Part shown: positions 27,144 to 33,605 of the stretch, one piece after another
Numbering within the stretch: position 1 is the first letter of the stretch
How the letters are laid out: the number at the start of each line of letters is the position of its first letter
Source of the DNA: Methylotenera sp.
GTDB lineage: Bacteria; Pseudomonadota; Gammaproteobacteria; Burkholderiales; Methylophilaceae
Direction of reading: 5' to 3'
NCBI RefSeq assembly: GCF_029945535.1
Contig: NZ_JAQSCU010000006.1
Location: forward strand, 1 to 64,000
DNA length: 64,000 nt
Notes under the pieces: generated by a model
Told to the model about the DNA's origin: nothing
What the model saw: only the letters and a program-made list of their open reading frames with translations
The model's database searches: none
Program-made: the position numbers and the translations under genes

Positions 27144-27935
27144 TTAGCACCAAGATTTTGGGTCAACTATTCCCTCTGCTTTAAAAGCGGGTTTACAGAA
27201 AAGGTAACCTTGAAAAAGATTAATACCAAAGCTTAATAAAATGTCTCTTTCAGCGATTGTTTCTACACCTTCGGCAAGTACAATTACATTTAGCTCTTCA
27301 CACATACGAGTCACCGCTTTGATAATAGTTTGGCGTGGCTTGCTTGTGTCAACATCACGAATCAGATCCATATCAATCTTGATAATGTCAGGTTGAAAGT
27401 TAGCCAATAGATTTAGACCAGCGTAACCAGCACCAAAATCATCAAGGGCAGTTTTAAATCCTAACTTCTTGTATTCTGTCACTATGTTTAGGAGATGCTT
27501 TGTGTCCTGAACTATTTCTTGCTCGGTAAATTCAAAAATAATGTTGCTGGCTAGAAAGTTGTATTTTTTTGCAGCCTCTAAAGTCGTGCTGATACATAGC
27601 TCTGGCCTGTATACCGCGTTAGGCATAAAGTTAATTGATAGCATTCCTTTAAGCTTTAATTCAGCCGCAGTTCTGACTGCTTTGACTCGACATGCTTGAT
27701 CAAAACGGTATGTGTTGTCGTTGTTCACTTTGCTTAAAATAGTATGCGCGCCTTCTCCATTTGGGCCTCTAATAAGAGCCTCATGCGCGAATATTGTTTT
27801 AGTATTAATATCGACTATTGGTTGAAAAGCATATTCGAAGTCGAAATCCAATTCAATACTGTTTTTGCAGCCTACACATGGGGATGACTTCGTTTTAGGT
27901 CGATGATGAATCACCGATGTAGCAAAATTACTCAT
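27144..27935 (-). CDS. EAL-domain cyclic di-GMP phosphodiesterase
   Basis: A 263-residue single-domain EAL protein. A 30-residue N-terminal segment contains CVGC. The EAL domain (about 32-255) keeps the full active-site set: HEALIRG (EAL Glu), INFMPN (Asn), FEFTEQE (Glu), LDDFGAGYAG (Asp-Asp), IKIDMDL (Lys), AEGVET (Glu) and QGYLF. It should therefore hydrolyse c-di-GMP to pGpG. It has no membrane segment. The CVGC pair and the short N-terminus recall BLUF-linked or redox-sensing EAL proteins, but no sensor domain is present. The gene is monocistronic. Its product would lower the ligand of the riboswitch ahead of the giant adhesin. Confidence 0.92.
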   Translation of the reverse strand: MSNFATSVIHHRPKTKSSPCVGCKNSIELDFDFEYAFQPIVDINTKTIFAHEALIRGPNGEGAHTILSKVNNDNTYRFDQACRVKAVRTAAELKLKGMLSINFMPNAVYRPELCISTTLEAAKKYNFLASNIIFEFTEQEIVQDTKHLLNIVTEYKKLGFKTALDDFGAGYAGLNLLANFQPDIIKIDMDLIRDVDTSKPRQTIIKAVTRMCEELNVIVLAEGVETIAERDILLSFGINLFQGYLFCKPAFKAEGIVDPKSWC

Positions 27936-28357
27936 ACAGGAGCCCTAAATAAAGATAACAAAACTAATCAAATGCCAAACAATTATATCTTTAAGACTAA
28001 GTTTTAAATCGGTAAAAAGAAGCAACAAATTAGCTTAATTCTAATGGCCCAAATGCCGACTTAATCGGTTTTAGCGCACTGAATTAAAAGATGCATCAAC
28101 AGCCAAAGACCTTACGTTTAGCCCGTAAGTTCTTTGTAACTGCAAACAAATATTTTAATTTATTTTTAGCAGCATCGTTTTCTTGTCTGCTCCGCTGCTC
28201 GACACGTTAGCAGTGGATTTAAGGTCAAAAGTGCTGAGGTTTCAACGTTGGTGGTTTATCCGTGAAGTGAAGACTGGAGAGTTCGCACGACTTCCAATTT
28301 TATCCAATAGAACCATACGTCATTAGACACCTATAAAATTAGACACCTATAAAAAAA
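27936..28357. other. Spacer with a short tandem repeat
   Basis: The spacer lies between two leftward genes and contains the promoter region of the EAL gene. A 16-bp unit, TTAGACACCTATAAAA, occurs twice in perfect tandem at 28323-28354, just after the alcohol dehydrogenase stop. I see no reading frame or clear hairpin terminator otherwise. Confidence 0.5.
28323..28354. repeat. Perfect tandem duplication of 16 bp
   Basis: TTAGACACCTATAAAA is repeated head to tail (28323-28338, 28339-28354). It ends 3 bp from the stop codon of the alcohol dehydrogenase gene. It is probably a small slippage duplication in non-coding DNA. Confidence 0.8.
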
Positions 28358-29407
28358 TTAATCTTTCAATGTTGCCATATCGATCACAAAACGATATTTC
28401 ACATCACCTTTTAGCATACGTTCATAAGCTTCATTAATATCTTGAATGGCAATTACTTCGATATCAGACGTAATATTATGCTCAGCACAAAAATTAAGCA
28501 TTTCTTGCGTTTCTTTGATACCGCCAATTAATGAGCCAGCAATTTGCCTGCGCTTGAATATTAAGTTAAATATACTAGGTGAAGGATGCGCATGTTCTGG
28601 CACCCCATTCAAGCACATGGTGCCATCACGTTTTAATAGTTCAACGAATATATCTAGGTTATGAGCCGCAGCCACTGTATTGAGTATGAAATCAAAACTC
28701 TTTAAGTGCGCTTGCATTTCATCTGGGTTTTTAGAGATGACAACTTCATCTGCTCCTAAACGTTTAGCATCGGCAATTTTGTCTGGAGAAGTGGTAAATA
28801 ACACCACATGCGCACCCATGGCATGAGCAAGCTTCACCGCCATATGGCCAAGACCACCTAGGCCTACAATGCCTACCTTACTACCAGGACCAACTTTCCA
28901 GTGTCTTAATGGTGAGTAGGTTGTTATGCCTGCGCACAATAATGGCGCTACTGCCGCTAAGTCTAATTTATCTGATATATGCAATACAAAGTGTTCATCC
29001 ACCACTATTTGGTTTGAATAACCACCATATGTCATCTTACCTGTATGCTTATCAGGGCTGTTGTAAGTGAATATCTCTTGATCACAATATTGTTCTAAAC
29101 CATCGGTGCAATCTTCACAAACACCACAAGAATCTACCAAGCAACCAACACCCGCTAAATCTCCAATTTTGAATGCTTTGACATCTGCACCTACACTCAC
29201 CACACGACCTACAATTTCATGTCCTGGAATGACGGGGTAAACAGCGTTTTGCCATTCGTTGCGTGCTGTATGCAAATCTGAATGGCATACGCCACAAAAT
29301 AAAATCTCAATTTGTATATCTTTTTTACCTACATCGCGACGCTCAAAATTGAATGGCACTAATTTCTCTTTAGCAGAATGTGCGGCATAGCTGATTGCTT
29401 TATTCAT
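28358..29407 (-). CDS. Zinc-dependent NAD(P) alcohol dehydrogenase, YahK-like
   Basis: A 349-residue medium-chain dehydrogenase of the cinnamyl-alcohol/YahK branch, which usually reduces aldehydes with NADPH. Catalytic zinc ligands lie in CGVCHSDLH (about 37-45) and GHE (about 64-66). The structural zinc cluster is in SCGVCEDCTDGLEQYC (about 94-109). The Rossmann motif is GLGGLG (about 178-183). The ATG at 29407 has AGGAGTAATCA before it. It lies downstream of the tautomerase and NTF2-like genes in the same direction, but a 174-bp gap suggests its own promoter. Substrate is unknown; detoxification of aldehydes fits the neighbouring redox genes. Confidence 0.9.
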   Translation of the reverse strand: MNKAISYAAHSAKEKLVPFNFERRDVGKKDIQIEILFCGVCHSDLHTARNEWQNAVYPVIPGHEIVGRVVSVGADVKAFKIGDLAGVGCLVDSCGVCEDCTDGLEQYCDQEIFTYNSPDKHTGKMTYGGYSNQIVVDEHFVLHISDKLDLAAVAPLLCAGITTYSPLRHWKVGPGSKVGIVGLGGLGHMAVKLAHAMGAHVVLFTTSPDKIADAKRLGADEVVISKNPDEMQAHLKSFDFILNTVAAAHNLDIFVELLKRDGTMCLNGVPEHAHPSPSIFNLIFKRRQIAGSLIGGIKETQEMLNFCAEHNITSDIEVIAIQDINEAYERMLKGDVKYRFVIDMATLKD

Positions 29408-29581
29408 TGATTACTCCTAATTAATTACTAAAACTCTAGCTTGTTTGGCTTAATGGCATCGATCAATAATGCGTTATCCCGCCCAGTAAAATAGTATAAG
29501 TTGTAGGGTTGGATATCACGCAATTGAACCCACAACCAGTTGTCTTATGAGATGCATTTTTGAAACTATCATTACTGATAT

Positions 29582-29947
29582 TCAAATAACAAATTGCGCA
29601 ACACCATCACTAAATGACCAGTCAATGTCGTGGTTTTCAGTGATAGTAATCAACACATTAGCAGCAGGAATGCCAGGGTTTTCTGCTAGGTTTTCAGTGA
29701 CTTTCTTGTAGAAAGCTTGTTTTGATTTGTTTGATCGACCAGCTCTCATGACCAAATGCATCATCACGCGATCCCCTTCACGTTTCTGTAATTGCAGACA
29801 TTCTGGATCGAGTTGATGGATAATCTGATAACGGTCATCATCAGGAAAACTCATGGTTTCAATTATCGCTGAGTTGATTCCATCGGCAACCGCCTTAATG
29901 TATGCAGGTGATTTACCTTTAAGTATCGAAATGTTCACAAGAGGCAT
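29582..29947 (-). CDS. Tautomerase-superfamily protein
   Basis: A 121-residue protein of the tautomerase (4-oxalocrotonate tautomerase/MIF) superfamily. These enzymes use an N-terminal proline, freed by removal of Met, as general base. The start at 29947 gives MPLVNISILKG, placing that proline at position 2, and it has AGGAG 7 nt upstream. An in-frame upstream start at 29980 would bury the proline and overlap the previous gene, so I reject it. The gene lies 10 bp after the NTF2-like gene, forming an operon with it. A MarR-type operator ahead of that operon (30386-30405) predicts control by the adjacent MarR protein. Confidence 0.85.
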   Translation of the reverse strand: MPLVNISILKGKSPAYIKAVADGINSAIIETMSFPDDDRYQIIHQLDPECLQLQKREGDRVMMHLVMRAGRSNKSKQAFYKKVTENLAENPGIPAANVLITITENHDIDWSFSDGVAQFVI

Positions 29948-29957
29948 GATTCTTCTC

Positions 29958-30338
29958 CTATTGGTTTGCGTTCCAAACATGTGTACGAGCTAGCCAGTTG
30001 CCTTCTGTAGTCAGCTCAAACACACCTGTGGTAATGCCGCCAAATGATGGAGTTTCACCGTTGGCTTCTGCACCTTGGGCACTCCATCTGGCAACCTGAT
30101 AAATCATTTTATCGGAACCGCCCACTTCGATAATCTCTAACGTGTGATTGTGGACTCCACCATCAATAAAGCTTTTAAATAGATTTTCGATTTCTGCATG
30201 GCCTACTAGCGTCACTCCATTTCCTGGAGAGAGTGTGGCATTTTCTGTATAAAGTGCGGCTAAGTCTTGAACGTTACCGCTATTAAATGCTTTGTTCCAT
30301 TCAGTGTTTATCGCTTCGATAATTGATTTTTTGTTCAT
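29958..30338 (-). CDS. NTF2-like/SnoaL-fold protein
   Basis: A 126-residue protein with the small cone fold of the NTF2/SnoaL superfamily (DUF4440-like): helix SIIEAINTEWNKAFNSG, then DLAALYTENATLSPGNG and a beta sheet ending in WLARTHVWNAN. Members include ketosteroid-isomerase-like enzymes and polyketide cyclases, but the substrate cannot be read here. AAGGAG precedes the ATG at 30338. It is the first gene of a two-gene operon with the tautomerase. The palindrome at 30386-30405 upstream matches the operator of marR, so derepression by the MarR ligand is likely. Confidence 0.8.
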   Translation of the reverse strand: MNKKSIIEAINTEWNKAFNSGNVQDLAALYTENATLSPGNGVTLVGHAEIENLFKSFIDGGVHNHTLEIIEVGGSDKMIYQVARWSAQGAEANGETPSFGGITTGVFELTTEGNWLARTHVWNANQ

Positions 30339-30385
30339 ATCTTACTCCTTATAATTTATAAAATAATTTCATCATCACAATCAAG

Positions 30386-30405
30386 TTGATTAGCTGGCTA
30401 ACTAT
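30386..30405 (-). promoter_or_regulatory. Second MarR-type operator
   Basis: Sixteen consecutive bases (30390-30405, TTAGCTGGCTAACTAT) are identical to the operator in the marR promoter. The other flank is degenerate (TTGA in place of ATAG). It lies 48 bp before the NTF2-like gene and just after the marR stop, so it should let MarR control the NTF2-tautomerase operon. Confidence 0.75.
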
Positions 30406-30420
30406 ATGATCAAAAAAAAG

Positions 30421-30924
30421 TCAGTCAAATACGTGACTTTGCTCTTTTATAAGCATTAACTGCATCAGCAGATTATCTCTTTGTTGCACAGGGATAGCGC
30501 CCATCATTTTCTTAACACGTGAGTAGTAATCAGGCATGACCTCATCCAGCTTAGCTTGGCCTGCTTCAGTCAGCTTTACCGAATAGCTTCTGCGGTCAAC
30601 ATCCCCCTCTTGGCGAGCTATCAGTCCATCTCTCAATAGTCCGTTAATAAGGCCACTCATAGTGGCTCTACTCACTCCAGATTTGTCGGCAAGTTCAGAT
30701 GGAGTCGTTGTCAGGTCATCTTCACGCATTAACAAAATTAATACCCACCACCTGCCTTGAAGCAAACCATGTGTGGCTAGAAACCGATCTAAGGAATCGG
30801 AAAGCTCGGTGCCAATTCGAAGAATATTCAAGTAGTGAATAACTGAGTCAGAGTCCACTTCTGCATAACGCTCGGCGAATTTTCTGAGGACTTTTGCGTC
30901 TGGAAGATCTTTTAATTGAAGCAT
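30421..30924 (-). CDS. MarR-family transcriptional regulator
   Basis: A 167-residue winged-helix repressor. The DNA-binding part is TTTPSELADKSGVSRATMSGLINGL-like (about 77-104; recognition helix SRATMSGLI), followed by the wing RQEGDVDRRSYSV and dimerisation helices at both ends. I place the start at the ATG at 30924. The GTG at 30963 would put a consensus promoter and operator inside the gene. TTGACA and TATAAT with 16-bp spacing lie just upstream, leaving 7 nt between the -10 box and the ATG, so the message is probably leaderless; no ribosome binding site is seen. A palindromic operator fills the spacer, so it should repress itself and, by the second copy, the next operon. The ligand is probably a phenolic or electrophilic compound. 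Confidence 0.88.
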   Translation of the reverse strand: MLQLKDLPDAKVLRKFAERYAEVDSDSVIHYLNILRIGTELSDSLDRFLATHGLLQGRWWVLILLMREDDLTTTPSELADKSGVSRATMSGLINGLLRDGLIARQEGDVDRRSYSVKLTEAGQAKLDEVMPDYYSRVKKMMGAIPVQQRDNLLMQLMLIKEQSHVFD

Positions 30925-30931
30925 ATTAGTT

Positions 30932-30959
30932 ATTATAGTTAGCTGGCTAACTATGTCAA
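30932..30959 (-). promoter_or_regulatory. Consensus promoter of marR with embedded operator
   Basis: On the minus strand TTGACA (30959-30954) and TATAAT (30937-30932) are both perfect sigma-70 boxes, 16 bp apart. The 20-bp palindrome ATAGTTAGCTGGCTAACTAT (30935-30954) covers the spacer and touches both boxes. Transcription should start at or one base before the A of the marR ATG. Confidence 0.85.
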
Positions 30960-31018
30960 TCACTATTAAATATTTTTCTGCCTTGCACCATTGCGTGTTT
31001 ATTGCAAAACGCTCACAC

Positions 31019-31044
31019 CGTCATTCTCGCGTAGGCGGGAATCT
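31019..31044. repeat. Dispersed repeat half-element
   Basis: CGTCATTCTCGCGTAGGCGGGAATC resembles the common betaproteobacterial repeat that reads CGTCATTCCCGC...GCGGGAATC. The arms ATTCTCGC/GCGGGAAT pair with one G-T. It is a single degenerate copy in the spacer between the OYE and marR genes. Confidence 0.5.
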
Positions 31045-31123
31045 ATTTAGCGTCAGATAATGATGTGAATAAATCCACAAGTAATTATCTGAACTTAGTT
31101 TCATAAAATTAAGGGTTAATTAA

Positions 31124-32230
31124 CTAGTCTTCGATAGGGCTTTTATATCTAGACAACCAATGAGCATAAGGTGGCGGTAGAACCCAAGCTGGATCTTTTT
31201 TACCTAAGACTTTTGCAGCATGATATGGCCAGTTTGGATTCTCCAAGTGAGCCCGCCCTATCATCGCTAAATCCAACTGTTCATTGCGTATGGCTTGATC
31301 GGCAAGTTTTGGCGTACCAAATCCCCATGCAGAAGAAACGGGCATATTAGCCTCATTACGTACTCTCTGAGCGATAGGTGCCATGAATGCAGGTCCCCAT
31401 GGGATATTTGTATCTGGTATGGTGAATCCAACACTGACACTTAGCATGTCCAGTCCAAGTTGGCGCCACTCATTAACCAATTGAATGGATTCGCTCATGG
31501 TTTCTTCATCTTTACCATCGAACTCCAGCACACCGAATCGTGCAGTTAATGGCAAGTTCTCAGGCCAGACAGCCCTAACAGCTGAAAGCGTATCACGTGT
31601 GAATCGGGCTCTATTCTGATAGCTACCACCAAACTCATCCGTGCGATGATTAGAGTGAGTCGAAGTAAAGCTCTGGGCTAAATAGCCATGAGCAAAGTGC
31701 ATCTCTAACCATTCAAATCCAGCCTCTTTGGCGCGAAGTGCAGCGGCTACAAAATCACCTTGTACTCTTTTGATGTCATCAATGGTCATTTCACTCGGCA
31801 CACGAGGCAAATCGCCACCAAATGCGATGGCAGATGGTGCTATTGGCTGCCATGCACGAGTATCGCCAGCGGCAATATGGTCATCGCCTTCCCACGGCAC
31901 ATTAGCACTTGCCTTACGTCCGGCATGGGCAATTTGGATGCCTGGTATAGCACCAGCCGCTTTGATTGCGTCTGCGATTTCACGCAGTTGTTCAGTTTGA
32001 GCATCGTTCCATATTCCCAAGCAGTTTGGGGTGATACGCCCCTCAGGTGAAACGGCGGTTGCCTCTACAATCACTAGGCCGCTTCCGCCGCGTGCCAGAC
32101 TTGCATAATGTACTTTGTGCCAATCGTTCACTAGGCCATCTTCAGCCATGTATTGGCACATAGGAGGAATCGCAATTCGATTTTTTAAGGTGATATCTTT
32201 TAATTGAAATGAAGAAAATAAATCTGCCAT
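31124..32230 (-). CDS. Old Yellow Enzyme family NADH:flavin oxidoreductase (YqjM-like)
   Basis: A 368-residue FMN-dependent TIM-barrel ene-reductase. The N-terminus LKNRIAIPPMCQYMAEDGLVNDWH, whose Cys (about residue 25) marks the thermophilic-like/YqjM branch, and the substrate-binding HFAHGYLAQSF and GIQIAHAGRKA are present. These enzymes reduce activated C=C bonds of enals, quinones and nitro compounds. AGAGGATC precedes the ATG at 32230. It is divergent from an ArsR gene, with a 38-bp inverted repeat in its promoter (32284-32321), so the ArsR protein most likely represses it. Together with the dehydrogenase and tautomerase it suggests an electrophile response. Confidence 0.93.
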   Translation of the reverse strand: MADLFSSFQLKDITLKNRIAIPPMCQYMAEDGLVNDWHKVHYASLARGGSGLVIVEATAVSPEGRITPNCLGIWNDAQTEQLREIADAIKAAGAIPGIQIAHAGRKASANVPWEGDDHIAAGDTRAWQPIAPSAIAFGGDLPRVPSEMTIDDIKRVQGDFVAAALRAKEAGFEWLEMHFAHGYLAQSFTSTHSNHRTDEFGGSYQNRARFTRDTLSAVRAVWPENLPLTARFGVLEFDGKDEETMSESIQLVNEWRQLGLDMLSVSVGFTIPDTNIPWGPAFMAPIAQRVRNEANMPVSSAWGFGTPKLADQAIRNEQLDLAMIGRAHLENPNWPYHAAKVLGKKDPAWVLPPPYAHWLSRYKSPIED

Positions 32231-32283
32231 GGTGATCCTCTTGTTTGATAGTTAGGTAATGGCTAGTAAATTAAGCCAACTTG

Positions 32284-32321
32284 TTATTCCAATGTTCCAA
32301 TATAATCGAACATTGGAATAA
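32284..32321. promoter_or_regulatory. ArsR operator overlapping divergent promoters
   Basis: TTATTCCAATGTTC (32284-32297) and GAACATTGGAATAA (32308-32321) are perfect 14-bp arms around a 10-bp spacer. On the minus strand, TTGATA (32328-32323), 17 bp and TATATT form a good promoter for the OYE gene that lies across the repeat. The arsR promoter uses TTGGAA inside the right arm. One bound dimer could thus silence both genes. Confidence 0.8.
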
Positions 32322-32342
32322 TATCAAGAGTTGTGGTAAATT
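32314..32342 (+). promoter_or_regulatory. arsR promoter, leaderless arrangement
   Basis: TTGGAA (32314-32319) and TAAATT (32337-32342) are 17 bp apart. Only 6 nt separate the -10 box from the ATG at 32349, so transcription should begin at the start codon. No ribosome binding site is present, in agreement with a leaderless message. Confidence 0.6.
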
Positions 32343-32348
32343 TTGTCT

Positions 32349-32678
32349 ATGAGACAGATTAAACACCCCGCCATAGAGCAAGTAGAGTTGATTGAAATTC
32401 TCTATGCGCTAGCAGACCCTACACGCATGGAAATTGTTGTTCGCCTCGCCAAGGCAGGCAGAAAGTTAACATGCGGGGAGCTTGACCTGAATCGACCAAA
32501 ATCAAGTATGTCGCATCACTTCAAAATATTACGTAGCGCGGGTCTTGTTGAAACAGTAGTTGATGGCACTGAACACATGAACTCTTTACGGCTAGCAGAG
32601 ATCGAGCAGAAATATCCAGGTGTTCTTGAGTCTGTACTCAAAGCCACACAAGATTCTGCTGCCCCTGATTCCCTTTGA
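32349..32678 (+). CDS. ArsR-family transcriptional regulator
   Basis: A 109-residue winged-helix repressor: ALADPTRMEIVVRLAKAG (helices 1-3), LNRPKSSMSHHFKILRSAGLV (helix-turn-helix, recognition helix about residues 54-66) and a short wing. The classical metal motif CxC of ArsR/SmtB is absent; a single Cys lies in LTCGEL. It is therefore more likely a sensor of organic or redox signals than of metals. I take the ATG at 32349 over a TTG two codons earlier. It is divergent from the Old Yellow Enzyme gene and shares a perfect inverted-repeat operator with it. Confidence 0.9.
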   Translation: MRQIKHPAIEQVELIEILYALADPTRMEIVVRLAKAGRKLTCGELDLNRPKSSMSHHFKILRSAGLVETVVDGTEHMNSLRLAEIEQKYPGVLESVLKATQDSAAPDSL

Positions 32679-32735
32679 AAAATACTGCCTAGACTTAAAT
32701 GTGTTAGCTAACTTTCTGTGACTCTATTGGGTCGT

Positions 32736-33311
32736 CTATCGGCAGAAGCAATCTGAAGCGTGGTCATTTACAATGCCTACGGCCTGCATCCAAGCATAAA
32801 CAATGGTTGGACCGACGAATTTAAATCCGCGACGTTTCAGCTCTTTTGATATTTCTTCAGAAAGAGGCGTCATGACAGGCACGCTTGACCCGTTGCCATT
32901 GAGTACTTTTCCTTCAGTGAAAGACCAACAAAAGTCACTAAAGCTTTCGCCGCGCGCTAACATTTCACAATAAACTTTGGCACCTGCAATAGTTGCTTGA
33001 ATTTTGGCGCGTGCGCGAATGATTCCCTCGTTATTCATGAGTCGATTAATGTCATCTTCATTGAAACTGGCAACTCTCGCGGGATCAAAGTCTGCAAAAG
33101 CCTGACGGAATGCCTCACGTTTACGCAGCACAGTAATCCAAGATAGCCCGGCCTGAAACCCTTCTAGCATCAGAATTTCCCACAGCATACGAGAGTCTCT
33201 TTGCGGAACTCCCCATTCACTATCATGATACGCTTGCATAAGCTCATTACTCTCAGCCCATGCGCAACGTTTTTGGGGCTTAGTTTCAGCTGAATTTAAG
33301 TGTTGACTCAT
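32736..33311 (-). CDS. tag: DNA-3-methyladenine glycosylase I
   Basis: A 191-residue Tag enzyme, which removes 3-methyladenine from alkylated DNA in base-excision repair. The family signature CAWAESNELMQAYHDSEWG and LEGFQAGLSWITVLRKR are present. The zinc ligands are the first Cys and His, plus the C-terminal HASDCFC. Length matches the family (about 190). It is transcribed alone. A second alkylbase glycosylase (AlkA-like, 53734-54354) lies 20 kb away. Confidence 0.95.
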   Translation of the reverse strand: MSQHLNSAETKPQKRCAWAESNELMQAYHDSEWGVPQRDSRMLWEILMLEGFQAGLSWITVLRKREAFRQAFADFDPARVASFNEDDINRLMNNEGIIRARAKIQATIAGAKVYCEMLARGESFSDFCWSFTEGKVLNGNGSSVPVMTPLSEEISKELKRRGFKFVGPTIVYAWMQAVGIVNDHASDCFCR

Positions 33312-33605
33312 TTTTTAACCTGAAGCTTTAGAATGTATATATTAATTGTAATAGAACCAGTGAATTTAGAGGTGAATAGATGCCGATTTGTAGCACTTGC
33401 TTTGGGGCGGTTTTAAAGATTTTAAAAACCCCTAAAACCGATACAGTTTATATATGTTTTCTACAGACATTCTAAATTTAGCCATAAATCATAGAATTAG
33501 TTGCTAAAACTATTACTTATGTCGCTATGGAATTGATATAAGATTGAAGTAAAATTTACAGACACAGGCAAAAAAGCTGTTTGGCAGTAACTACGGGCTT
33601 TATTG

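Noticed and set aside
30925-30963. GTG start of marR at 30963
   Set aside because: A perfect TTGACA/TATAAT promoter and operator would then be inside the coding sequence.
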